A stretch of 64,000 bases of DNA from GM7GCV1 sp965222065. GTDB lineage: Bacteria > Pseudomonadota > Gammaproteobacteria > Pseudomonadales > GM7GCV1. Shown here in pieces: positions 9,123 to 17,301 of this stretch. The notes beneath the pieces were generated by a model that was not told the DNA's origin, searched no databases, and was given only the letters and a program-made list of their open reading frames with translations. Where the stretch lies: positions 1,736,001-1,800,000 of the forward strand of contig OZ244933.1 of assembly GCA_965222065.1 (NCBI GenBank), read 5' to 3'. How positions within the stretch are numbered: position 1 is the stretch's first letter; the number at the start of each line of letters is the position of its first letter. The translations under genes and the position numbers were made by a program.

Positions 9123-11741
9123 TTATTTCTTTTCTTCTTCGTCGATATCAAAACTCAGGAAATCCTCGTCATCAAACGAGAAGTCCATCTCATCTTCGTC
9201 ATCCTGCTCTGGATCTTTGTCCGTTTTCTTCTCCTCTGGCTTTTCTGAATCATCGGTTTCTTCTTCCGATTGCAGATCGGGGGCTTCCATGATCATGGTT
9301 GCCTCAAAGTCATCAGCTTCAGCGGTTTCGTTCTCTCCGGAAGACACATCAGAATCAGCGGCCTCGGCCTCGCTGCCAACGTCCAGGGAAACGGTGGCTT
9401 CTGTTTCATCCTGCTCGTCATCAAATTCCGTGAAATCGACCTCGTCTAGCGATTCGTCGGCCGTTTCGATGTCTGCGTTCGCCGCTAATTCTGTGTCATC
9501 TGTCCCTGTGTCGAACTCATCAATGAAATCCACATCCAGGTCGGCATCATCGTCAGAGCTTTCATGTGAGTCGGCTTCGAAGCTGGTGGTTTCGTCATCC
9601 TCTTCGCCCAGGATCATCTCGTCATCCAGAATGCCGCTATTGCTCGATTCTGAATCTTCTTCCACGTCTACAAAGCTCATTTCATCGACCCCGGTGGGCA
9701 GATCGTCGTCAACGGAGTTGACGATAGACTCGGGCTGCATGGCATCGGGCAGTTTAAAGTCCGCAATAGACTGACGCAGCTCATCGGCCTGCTCAGAGAG
9801 CTCACCAACGGCACGTGCTGATTCAGTTGTACCTTCCAGCGTTTGCGCCGAGATGTCCTGGATAACACGCATGGATCCCACGATGCTTTCAGCACTTTTG
9901 GACTGGTTCTGGGTTTCTTTTGCAATGGCCAGAATCAGTGTGGCCAGGTTTTCCGAAGTAGTCTGGATGTCATTCAATGCATTACCGGCATTGTTGGCGA
10001 GCTGAGCTCCTCGTACCACCTCGGCCGTGGTTTGCTCCATTGAGGCAACGGCCTCGTTAGTATCAGACTGAATGGTTTTCACCAGGTTTTCAATCTGTCG
10101 TGTCGACGCTGCAGCACGTTCTGCCAGACCCTGCACTTCGTCTGCTACCACAGCGAAACCACGACCGGCTTCCCCCGCCATGGCCGCCTGGATGGAGGCG
10201 TTTAGTGCGAGGATGTTTGTCTGATCGGCAATTTCGTTAATCAGCGATACGATGTCACCAATTTCCTGCGAGGACTCACCCAATCGTTTAATACGCTTGG
10301 ATGTATCCTGGATCTGTTCGCGAATGTTGTTCATGCCCTCAATGGTGTTTTGTACAACGCTGGCGCCATTACGTGCCACGGTTACCGAGCGTTGTGCAGT
10401 GTTCGCCAGTTGCTCGGCGTTCTCGGATACTTTCGACAGGTTTTCCGAGATCTCATTGATGGAGCTGGAAGCATTGGCAATCTGGGTTGCCTGATGCTCC
10501 GACGCTTCAGAAAGTCGCAGTGAAGTGGCCCGCGTTTCGTTTGAGGATGCGGCCACAGACTCAGCGGTGGTGGCCACCCTTGCCACCAGTCCTCGCAATT
10601 GTTCGATCGCGTAGTTGATAGAGTCCGCAATCGCACCGGTAAAGTCCTCGGTTACCGTTGCATGAACCGTCAAGTCACCTTCACCGAGGTCGGCAATTTC
10701 GTCAAGAAGACGCAGAATAGCTTCCTGGTTGCGTTCGTTGGTGTCTTCCGTACTGACCAGGTTTTTACGTGTGTTGAAGTAAATTTGAACACCCAGAATA
10801 AACAGGACAAGCACCACCACGCTGGCTGCAACCAACGTGGTAAACGCTGTTGAAAGCGGACGTTTCTGGATGTTGTCGGCCAGTGCGGAAATCTCATCGG
10901 AAATGGCCGTCGTGGATTGCAGCAGGGCCGCTGCTGTATCCAGGATAACACTGCTGGCCTGTGATATTTGACCTAGCGAAGGAGACGCCGAAATAACGGA
11001 TTCGATAGACTGGTTAAGTTCAGCAAACTGGTTGTCGACCTGTTCAAGGAGTAGTCGTGCTTCCGGGGATTCAACACGTGTGATTCCCATGATCAGGTTG
11101 CCTTCCTGCATCCCCGTAAGAACCTGGTTGAAGACCAGCACGTCCTGGCGGAACTGCTCGGCAGAGGCTACGGCATCATCAGAGCCCCCCAGTATACGGT
11201 TCAGGGAGGTCAGCAGGCGTTCTGCACGCCATACCTGCGCCTGTGCTTCAGCCACCTGATCGGGCGGTGATTCCGCTTGCAGCATGGTATCTACCACGGT
11301 GGTATAGGCCTGCTGAATTTGGGGAATGCTGGCTTCAAGAATAGAGAGCTGGTCGTACAGAAAGAGAACGTTTTCGGTCTGCGCTTCAATGGTGTCGATG
11401 TTTTCAGCAATGATGCTGATCTGGTTATTCAGGGTGGCTCGGGACTCTTCAGCAATTTCATCCTCAGTGGCGTTAAATTGAGACATCAGGCCACGAATCT
11501 GATTTTTTAAATCAGGAAGAATGAACAGTGCGTTTTCGTCACCGGCCGCCGCTTCCTGGGCGATAATCATGAGGTCGTAAACCTCGGATTGCATCTGGTT
11601 CAGGATGGATTGTGACTCCCGGTCTTCTGCCGTTCGTATATTTGCATCCACAATACTGAACCCGGCCACGCCAAGCGCCGCCACCATGATGACGATGAGC
11701 ACGATAATCGTTACTCTTCTGGAACCTTCTGATCTAGCCAT
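9123..11741 (-). CDS. pilJ: PilJ-type methyl-accepting chemotaxis receptor with long acidic C-terminal tail
   Basis: Inner-membrane receptor feeding the Chp kinase. The 872-residue protein has a first membrane segment at about residues 9-30 (VTIIVLIVIMVAALGVAGF), a helical periplasmic sensor with PilJ-type repeats, a second span at about 298-320 (LVAASVVVLVLFILGV), a HAMP-like region, and the signalling hairpin (IADQTNILALNASIQAAMAGE, GFAVVADEVQGLAERAA). Known PilJ proteins end near ADFKLP, here about residue 665; this one continues for ~200 residues, very rich in Asp/Glu and ending DIDEEEKK. That tail is not part of the usual family. It lies between pilI and chpA, and no methyltransferase gene (pilK) separates pilJ from chpA. 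Confidence 0.95.
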   Translation of the reverse strand: MARSEGSRRVTIIVLIVIMVAALGVAGFSIVDANIRTAEDRESQSILNQMQSEVYDLMIIAQEAAAGDENALFILPDLKNQIRGLMSQFNATEDEIAEESRATLNNQISIIAENIDTIEAQTENVLFLYDQLSILEASIPQIQQAYTTVVDTMLQAESPPDQVAEAQAQVWRAERLLTSLNRILGGSDDAVASAEQFRQDVLVFNQVLTGMQEGNLIMGITRVESPEARLLLEQVDNQFAELNQSIESVISASPSLGQISQASSVILDTAAALLQSTTAISDEISALADNIQKRPLSTAFTTLVAASVVVLVLFILGVQIYFNTRKNLVSTEDTNERNQEAILRLLDEIADLGEGDLTVHATVTEDFTGAIADSINYAIEQLRGLVARVATTAESVAASSNETRATSLRLSEASEHQATQIANASSSINEISENLSKVSENAEQLANTAQRSVTVARNGASVVQNTIEGMNNIREQIQDTSKRIKRLGESSQEIGDIVSLINEIADQTNILALNASIQAAMAGEAGRGFAVVADEVQGLAERAAASTRQIENLVKTIQSDTNEAVASMEQTTAEVVRGAQLANNAGNALNDIQTTSENLATLILAIAKETQNQSKSAESIVGSMRVIQDISAQTLEGTTESARAVGELSEQADELRQSIADFKLPDAMQPESIVNSVDDDLPTGVDEMSFVDVEEDSESSNSGILDDEMILGEEDDETTSFEADSHESSDDDADLDVDFIDEFDTGTDDTELAANADIETADESLDEVDFTEFDDEQDETEATVSLDVGSEAEAADSDVSSGENETAEADDFEATMIMEAPDLQSEEETDDSEKPEEKKTDKDPEQDDEDEMDFSFDDEDFLSFDIDEEEKK

Positions 11742-11797
11742 ATTTTCACCATCTAACAGGTTGGAGCTCTCAATTCCAACCGATTATTTCCAACTGT

Positions 11798-12343
11798 TTA
11801 TAAAGTCGAAACACTTAAAAAGTTCTCGTTTTTGACCAGCTTTTCCGGATCAAAAATATCCATCCACTGGCCATCGATAAGCACTGAACCCGAAATACAG
11901 GTCTTTAATGATTCCGGACATTCTTCAGATGTTTGTTCACGCATTTCCTGCGCACTGACCTGGCGCATGCCGATTACCCTGTCCACAACCATTCCCAGTC
12001 TGGTGTCGCCTTCTTCAATAGCGATAACCCGATTGAGATGCGGCGTACGGCTGCCTCCCAATTCAAAAAGCTCATGCAGGTCGACAATGGCCAGCACTTC
12101 ACCCCGAACATTGGATATTCCCAGTACCCAGCGTTTCACGCCGGGGAGCTTGGTCACAGGGGGCTGCGGAGACACCTCCGACACTGCATTCATGTCGATA
12201 AGCATGGTGGCTTCGTTGAGCTGGAAAGCAATAGCCTGCCAGGAATTGTCTTTGCCGGATCGCTCCGGCAAGGGCGCAGCCCGATCCCTGACACGCTGTG
12301 CCAGCTGCTTTAGTTGCTCAAAAGGGTGGATCGGCCTGGTCAT
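11798..12343 (-). CDS. pilI: CheW-like adaptor PilI
   Basis: A 181-residue CheW-domain protein expected to bridge PilJ and ChpA at the cell pole. Visible CheW features are NEATMLIDMNAVSEVS, GVKRWVLGISNVRGEVLAIVDL, and VIAIEEGDTRLGMVVDRVIGMRQV. It lies between the pilH-like gene (4 bases upstream) and pilJ (56 bases downstream) in the conserved pilGHIJ order. Length and order match PilI of Pseudomonas (about 178 residues). A second CheW-type protein, ChpC, lies at the other end of the operon, so the two adaptors probably serve different receptors. Confidence 0.92.
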   Translation of the reverse strand: MTRPIHPFEQLKQLAQRVRDRAAPLPERSGKDNSWQAIAFQLNEATMLIDMNAVSEVSPQPPVTKLPGVKRWVLGISNVRGEVLAIVDLHELFELGGSRTPHLNRVIAIEEGDTRLGMVVDRVIGMRQVSAQEMREQTSEECPESLKTCISGSVLIDGQWMDIFDPEKLVKNENFLSVSTL

Positions 12344-12347
12344 GGGA

Positions 12348-12713
12348 TTAACCGGTCAACGCCTGATTAATCGTATCGAGCAAAAGCTTCTCAGGAACCG
12401 GCTTGGTAAGGAATGCTGTGGCACCTTGTCTGGTAGCCCACACTTTGTCCGTCTCCTGGTCTTTGGTGCTGACGACGACTACTGGAATATGTCTGGTCGA
12501 ATCGCCCCGGGTAATTTGTCGTGTGGCCTGAAAGCCATTGAGTCCGGGCATCACCACATCCATCAGGATAAGGTCGGGCAGGTTTTCCTTGGCCCGCTGT
12601 ACGCCTTGCTCACCGTTTTCGGCCATGTCGACTTCGTGGCCGTGCTTTAACAGAATTTGGGCGTAAGCCCGGGATTCTGTTTGCGAATCTTCTACCAATA
12701 ATATTTTTGCCAT
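12348..12713 (-). CDS. PilH-like response regulator, second copy
   Basis: Stand-alone receiver domain of 121 residues with the full phosphorylation set: acidic pair near EDSQTE, phospho-acceptor Asp in LILMDVVMPGLNG, Ser in VVSTKD, and Lys in LTKPVPE. It is a paralogue of the next gene (12742-13107), with the same length, the same TKDQETDKVW signature of PilH, and a 56-base stretch identical at DNA level. Its first acidic motif is VEDSQTE instead of VDDSQTE, and it is the more divergent of the two from Pseudomonas PilH. It sits 4 bases before pilI. A role as phosphate sink or retraction regulator is inferred from PilH; the benefit of having two copies is unknown. Confidence 0.9.
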   Translation of the reverse strand: MAKILLVEDSQTESRAYAQILLKHGHEVDMAENGEQGVQRAKENLPDLILMDVVMPGLNGFQATRQITRGDSTRHIPVVVVSTKDQETDKVWATRQGATAFLTKPVPEKLLLDTINQALTG

Positions 12714-12741
12714 GGTTGACCCTTTTTATTTTATATGTGTT

Positions 12742-13107
12742 TTATTTATCCAGTGCCTGTCGAATGGTTTCCATCAGCAGGTCTTCAGGAACCGGTTTGC
12801 TCAGGTAGGCGCTGGCTCCCTGGCGCCGCCCCCACACCTTGTCAGTTTCCTGATCCTTGGTGGTGACAATAATAATCGGTATATGTTTGGTGCCGGGATC
12901 CCGCGTCAGGCGTCTGGTTGCCTGAAAGCCATTGAGTCCGGGCATCACCACATCCATCAGGATAAGGTCGGGCAGTTCTGATTTGGCTACCTCGATACCG
13001 ACCTCGCCGCTGTCTGCGGTAATGACGTCATGTCCGTGTTTTTCCAGAAACTGAGTAAATCGTTTGGTTTCGGTTTGCGAGTCGTCGACTATGAGTACCT
13101 TGGCCAT
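12742..13107 (-). CDS. pilH: Twitching motility response regulator PilH
   Basis: Single-domain CheY-like regulator, 121 residues. It has MAKVLIVDDSQTETKRF, phospho-acceptor Asp in LILMDVVMPGLNG, Thr in IVTTKDQETDKVWG, and Lys in LSKPVPED. The string TKDQETDKVWG followed by RQGA is typical of PilH. In Pseudomonas PilH opposes PilG and is linked to pilus retraction and cAMP control. The gene lies 38 bases after pilG and 28 bases before its own paralogue. Of the two tandem copies this one is closer to characterised PilH, so the symbol is given here. Confidence 0.92.
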   Translation of the reverse strand: MAKVLIVDDSQTETKRFTQFLEKHGHDVITADSGEVGIEVAKSELPDLILMDVVMPGLNGFQATRRLTRDPGTKHIPIIIVTTKDQETDKVWGRRQGASAYLSKPVPEDLLMETIRQALDK

Positions 13108-13145
13108 GTGAATTTTCCCAAGTGATTATCGTCTGTATTGCCGTG

Positions 13146-13505
13146 TTAAGAAGCGTACTGCTCGTAAACTTCCAGAAGTTCGTCCTTGCTAAAGGGCTTG
13201 GTGAGGTACTGGTCAGAACCTACGATTCTTCCTTTCGCCTTGTCGAACAGCCCATCTTTACTGGATAACATCACGACCGGAGTCGCCTTGTATGCTGGGT
13301 TATTCTTGACCAGTGCGCATGTCTGATAGCCGTCCAGACGAGGCATCATGATGTCGATAAAGATGAGATCTGGTTTGGATTCAGCAATCTTGGCCAAGGC
13401 ATCGTAGCCATCGATTGCGGTGACCACGCTGCAGCCGATTTTGCTTAGAATGGTTTCTACGGTGCGGCGAATAGTATTACTGTCATCAACCACCATGACT
13501 TTCAT
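13146..13505 (-). CDS. pilG: Twitching motility response regulator PilG
   Basis: Single-domain receiver of 119 residues, first gene of the chemosensory operon. It has KVMVVDDSNTIRRT, phospho-acceptor Asp in FIDIMMPRLDGYQTC, MLSSKDGLFDKAKGRIVGSDQYLTKPFSK; that last string is diagnostic for PilG. Pseudomonas PilG is about 135 residues; this one lacks the short N-terminal lead and the C-terminal tail. PilG is the ChpA target that promotes pilus extension and adenylate cyclase activity. The operon promoter should lie in the 236-base gap shared with gshB (13506-13741), where I see an AT-rich stretch at 13540-13590 but no convincing -35/-10 pair. Confidence 0.94.
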   Translation of the reverse strand: MKVMVVDDSNTIRRTVETILSKIGCSVVTAIDGYDALAKIAESKPDLIFIDIMMPRLDGYQTCALVKNNPAYKATPVVMLSSKDGLFDKAKGRIVGSDQYLTKPFSKDELLEVYEQYAS

Positions 13506-13741
13506 TGTGCTGTGCGCCCCATTTAGGAAAAACCCTTATTATTTAAGGTAAGAACCTTTCAATATTGTCGTAAAGGTATAATAAACACAACAATGAGCAA
13601 ACCGTATTTTCGGAAAATGCTCTACTCTGTGAAGCAGATCTCGCATTAGAAAAGAGGCTTTCGGCCGGATTGTCCAATTGAAATGCCTGTCTTGGTTGCG
13701 AAACTGCCAATAACATCTAACAGCTCAAATTAGGAGCCGAT

Positions 13742-14719
13742 TTGCAAAATAGAAATATTTCAGTTGGGTTCGTGCTTGACCCCCTTCAGCGCCTACACAT
13801 CAAAAAAGACAGTAGTCTTGCCATGATCCTGGCGGCACAGGCCAGGGGATGGACTGTGTATTACATTAATCCGCTCGATATGAGTTTGTCTGAGGGGAGT
13901 GTGGTGTCCAAAGTGCAGACGCTGGCCGTGGATCTGGCGCAAGAACGCTGGTATACGCTTGGCGACACCGAAGATGTAAACCTGGCAGGGATGGACGCCA
14001 TTTTCATGCGCAAGGATCCCCCTTTTGATATCAACTACATTTACTCCACGTATTTGCTGGAACGCCTTGAGGACCAGGGGGTGCTGATTGTTAACAAACC
14101 GCGCTCGCTGAGGGACTGCAATGAAAAGCTGTTTGCGACAAATTTTCCCCAATGTTGCCCGCCCTTGCTGGTAAGCGCCGACAGCAAGAGGTTAAAGGCT
14201 TTCCACCTGGAACATGAGGACGTTATCTATAAGCCACTGGATGGGATGGGAGGCAGCTCGGTATTCCGTGCGCGTCCCCAGGAGCATAATTTGAGCGTTA
14301 TTCTGGAAACGCTGACAGAACATGGGGCTCGACCGATTATGGCGCAAAAATACCTTCCCGAAATTGCGGAGGGAGATAAACGCATACTATTGATCGATGG
14401 TGAGCCGGTGCCATATTGCCTGGCCCGGGTTCCCGCACGTGGGGAAACACGCGGAAACCTGGCGGCAGGTGGGCAAGGTGTTGTTAAAGAGCTTACGGCC
14501 AGGGATCGCTGGATTGTTGAGCAGGTAGCAGACGAGCTGAAGGAAAGAGGCTTGATCTTTGTGGGCCTTGATGTCATTGGTGATTACCTGACGGAGATCA
14601 ATGTCACCAGCCCGACCTGCATACGTGAGATAGATCGCGACGCTGGAACGGATATAGGTGGCCTTTTGATGGATTCCGTGGCAATGCATTTGCAGAACAA
14701 AAGGCAGGCAAATGACTGA
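13742..14719 (+). CDS. gshB: Glutathione synthase
   Basis: ATP-grasp enzyme joining glycine to gamma-glutamylcysteine, the second step of glutathione synthesis (step one, gshA, is at 51254-52846). The 325-residue protein has ISVGFVLDPLQRLHIKKDSS, FMRKDPPFD, VNKPRSLRDCNEKL, VIYKPLDGMGGSSVF, LPEIAEGDKRILLIDG and INVTSPTCIREIDR. It appears to begin with TTG at 13742: an AGGAG lies about 7 bases upstream and no in-frame ATG aligns with the family N-terminus. Its last 8 bases overlap the TonB-like gene. Divergent from pilG, the same arrangement as in Pseudomonas. Confidence 0.95.
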   Translation: MQNRNISVGFVLDPLQRLHIKKDSSLAMILAAQARGWTVYYINPLDMSLSEGSVVSKVQTLAVDLAQERWYTLGDTEDVNLAGMDAIFMRKDPPFDINYIYSTYLLERLEDQGVLIVNKPRSLRDCNEKLFATNFPQCCPPLLVSADSKRLKAFHLEHEDVIYKPLDGMGGSSVFRARPQEHNLSVILETLTEHGARPIMAQKYLPEIAEGDKRILLIDGEPVPYCLARVPARGETRGNLAAGGQGVVKELTARDRWIVEQVADELKERGLIFVGLDVIGDYLTEINVTSPTCIREIDRDAGTDIGGLLMDSVAMHLQNKRQAND

Positions 14720-15584
14720 GCAGATTTCCGGGGGCTATCAGCTGAATGTTGATAGTGGAGATCGTTTTGGTTTTGGGTTTTTTATCGCCCTGGCATTACA
14801 CCTGATCCTGATTTTTGGTGTTGTCTTTAACTGGATTGATTCCAGTCAGTCACATTCGGATCTGGATGTGACGCTGGTAACGCATTATTCCAGTGAGGCT
14901 CCCGATGAGGCAGATTTTCTGGCGCAACAAAACCAGCAGGCCAGCGGAACAGAAGAAGACGCGATGGTACCGACCACTCCCGATCCCGAGTCCAGGGCAA
15001 ATATGGATGGTGAGCAGGGAGAGGTGCCTCAGTCGCCTTTGCAGATTCAGGGAGGTGAGTCCCAAAACCGGGTATTGACTACCCTGGCCAGTCCGGAAAA
15101 CAGTGTGCTGTCAAATTCGGTAGAGGCCCCTCAGCCAGAGGCGCCCAGTGTCGCTTCGGCAAGTGCGAGACAATCCTTGCTTGCCCGACTCGATATGCTG
15201 CAACAGGAATACGCCAGGCGGCCCAAAATCGGCGCGCTGACCTCCGTCGCGGCAAAGGCCAGGGAGGATGCGGAGTACCAGGCGCATATGCAGCAGAGAG
15301 TGATCGATATAGGCAATCGGAATTATCCGCGAGAATCCATTGAAGGCGGAGTCTATGGCAGTTTGCGTATGAAATTGACGGTTCTGCCCGATGGCTCTCT
15401 GGAGAGTACCGAGATTACCGAATCTTCCGGTTACCCGGTTCTTGATCGTTCGGCAGTCCGAATTGCCCGATTATCTGCACCCTTTGAGCCTTTTCCCAGA
15501 GCGCTCGAGAGCAAGTACGACAAAATTGTGTTTATACGGACCTGGCAATTCCTTCCGGGCGGGCGGTTAACCACTGATCCCTGA
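14712..15584 (+). CDS. TonB-family energy transducer
   Basis: A 290-residue periplasm-spanning protein anchored by one N-terminal membrane helix (FGFFIALALHLILIFGVVF, about residues 17-35). A long low-complexity Gln/Glu/Pro linker follows, then a C-terminal TonB domain (YGSLRMKLTVLPDGSLESTEI, YPVLDRSAVRIARLSAPFEPFP). TonB proteins couple the proton-motive force from ExbBD to outer-membrane transporters. Next to gshB and pilG this matches tonB3 of Pseudomonas, reported to affect twitching motility and pilus assembly; that role is inferred here from position. No exbB/exbD is nearby. It ends one base before the oppositely oriented orn. Confidence 0.85.
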   Translation: MTEQISGGYQLNVDSGDRFGFGFFIALALHLILIFGVVFNWIDSSQSHSDLDVTLVTHYSSEAPDEADFLAQQNQQASGTEEDAMVPTTPDPESRANMDGEQGEVPQSPLQIQGGESQNRVLTTLASPENSVLSNSVEAPQPEAPSVASASARQSLLARLDMLQQEYARRPKIGALTSVAAKAREDAEYQAHMQQRVIDIGNRNYPRESIEGGVYGSLRMKLTVLPDGSLESTEITESSGYPVLDRSAVRIARLSAPFEPFPRALESKYDKIVFIRTWQFLPGGRLTTDP

Positions 15585-15585
15585 T

Positions 15586-16140
15586 TTAGCACTTCAGGAT
15601 GGTTTCCCGATAGTGCTTAAGCTCCTGGATAGAATCATGGATGTCGTCCATCGCCAAGTGCGACCCCTGTTTCTTGAATTGCCCGGCGACTTCCGGGGCC
15701 CAACGCCGGGCCAGCTCCTTGAGTGTGCTCACATCGAGGTTGCGGTAATGAAAAAAGGCTTCCAGCTCAGGCATTTCCCGGGCCAAAAAACGCCGGTCCT
15801 GACAAATTGAATTGCCACACATGGGAGAGGTTTTTGCAGGAACCCATTTTTGCAGGAAATCCAGGGTAGCGGATTGTGCCTCGTCGACTGTCGCTGAACT
15901 CTCCAGTACGCGACTGGTCAGGCCTGATTTTTCATGCTGGGCTGTATTCCATTCGTCCATGGCGTTCATCACTTCTGCAGGCTGGTGTATTGCTATTACC
16001 GGGCCTTCTGCAAGAATGTGTAGCTCGGGGTCGGTAACCAGCGTGGCAATTTCAATAATATGATCATTGAGCGTATCCAGCCCGGTCATTTCCAGATCTA
16101 TCCATATGAGGTTTAAATCGTTGCGATTAGAATCAGCCAT
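15586..16140 (-). CDS. orn: Oligoribonuclease
   Basis: DEDDh 3'-5' exonuclease that degrades 2-5 nt RNAs and pGpG, so it also completes c-di-GMP turnover. The exonuclease motifs are present: LIWIDLEMTGLD (first DxE), the Asp of ICQDRRF, and H...D in KKQGSHLAMDDIHDSI. I place the start at ATG 16140 (MADSNRNDLN); an ATG four codons upstream (16152) is possible but lacks a better ribosome site. About 184 residues, typical. It is divergent from rsgA, the standard gammaproteobacterial orn/rsgA arrangement, and convergent with the TonB-like gene. Confidence 0.95.
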   Translation of the reverse strand: MADSNRNDLNLIWIDLEMTGLDTLNDHIIEIATLVTDPELHILAEGPVIAIHQPAEVMNAMDEWNTAQHEKSGLTSRVLESSATVDEAQSATLDFLQKWVPAKTSPMCGNSICQDRRFLAREMPELEAFFHYRNLDVSTLKELARRWAPEVAGQFKKQGSHLAMDDIHDSIQELKHYRETILKC

Positions 16141-16231
16141 ATATTTTTCCATGCGTCTGTGTCATGAATTCTAACCTTCCTTGCAATGAAATACAGTGCA
16201 TTGAAATGCACTTGGCGGTTTCAGGCTGATT

Positions 16232-17104
16232 ATGGACGGTCAAGCGGGCCTGGTTGTCAGTCATCACGGTTCCAGGGCGAGGGTTCGGAGTGACAGTGGT
16301 ATCGAATATCAGGCGGAAGTGCGCCATGCCATGCGCGACCTGGTAGCCGGGGACCGGGTTTTCCTGCGAGGAGACGGTGGAGGGGATCCCTGGATTATTG
16401 CCGGTCGTGATGAGCGACAGACGGAAGTTTTTCGCACGGACAAGCGCGGTAATAGAAAGCTGATTGCGGCAAACCTGGATGCCTTATTGGTTGTGGTCGC
16501 GCCAGAGCCAGAGCCGCACCTGAACCTGATTGATCGATATCTCGCCGCTGCAGAAATTTCTGGAGTGGTTCCGGCGATTGTCATAAACAAGTCGGACAGG
16601 CAGCAAGGCGAAGTTCTGGCTGAAGTACAGCGAATTTATCCCGGGCTGGGTTATCCGGTATTCAGTGTTTCGGCCTTGTCTGCCAGCACGCTATTTGATC
16701 TTTCCCTTTGGATGCGTGGGAAAAAACTGGCCCTGGTGGGTCAGTCAGGTGTTGGTAAATCCTCACTAATTAACGGGATATTGGAGCAGCCGGTAGCCCA
16801 GGTGGGCACGCTCTCACAAAAACGAACCAAAGGACGTCATACGACGACCGCATCCCAGATATATGATTTGCTTGGCGGGGGATGGATTATGGATTCGCCG
16901 GGAATACGGGAGTTCGTCAATAGTGCCTGGTCGTTTCAGGAGATTGTTCGGGGATTTCCTGAAATCCAGCATTATTCTGATCGATGCCAGTTTCGTAATT
17001 GTGCCCACGGCCAGGATCGAGGCTGTGCCGTTCGACAAGCATTAAGCGACGGCAAAATAGAACCGAGCCGATTTCAGGGATTTATTGATTTGATTAGCGA
17101 ATAA
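16232..17104 (+). CDS. rsgA: Ribosome small-subunit-dependent GTPase RsgA
   Basis: Circularly permuted GTPase that checks late 30S assembly. The order is OB-fold N-terminus, then NKSD (G4, VINKSDRQQGE), G1 P-loop GQSGVGKSSLING, and G3 DSPGIREF, then a C-terminal zinc finger CQFRNCAHGQDRGC. At 290 residues it is shorter than the usual enterobacterial/Pseudomonas form (about 340); it lacks the basic N-terminal extension. In the frame upstream a TGA occurs at 16202-16204 with no better start between, so the short form is real as sequenced. Divergent from orn with about 90 bases between. Confidence 0.95.
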   Translation: MDGQAGLVVSHHGSRARVRSDSGIEYQAEVRHAMRDLVAGDRVFLRGDGGGDPWIIAGRDERQTEVFRTDKRGNRKLIAANLDALLVVVAPEPEPHLNLIDRYLAAAEISGVVPAIVINKSDRQQGEVLAEVQRIYPGLGYPVFSVSALSASTLFDLSLWMRGKKLALVGQSGVGKSSLINGILEQPVAQVGTLSQKRTKGRHTTTASQIYDLLGGGWIMDSPGIREFVNSAWSFQEIVRGFPEIQHYSDRCQFRNCAHGQDRGCAVRQALSDGKIEPSRFQGFIDLISE

Positions 17105-17301
17105 TACGAAAAAAACAAGGCCAAACAGGCTTAGGCCATGAATTGGTTCACAAAAATGTCATCGAGCAGACTATACTCTTCGTGAAACATGTCGATATTT
17201 TGTAGGCTGAGCTGTTGCGCACGCTGAATAGGTAGTAGTGTCAATGTTCTGCCACAAAGACAATGCAACCATACATAGATGACTCATTTGGGGAGGTCAG
17301 T

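Noticed and set aside
13506..13741. Possible pilG and gshB promoters in the shared gap
   Set aside because: AT-rich -10-like strings exist, but no -35/-10 pair with acceptable spacing on either strand.
17263..17301. Earlier ATG for the TPR-barrel gene
   Set aside because: ATG 17302 has a much stronger ribosome site and gives a normal signal-peptide start.
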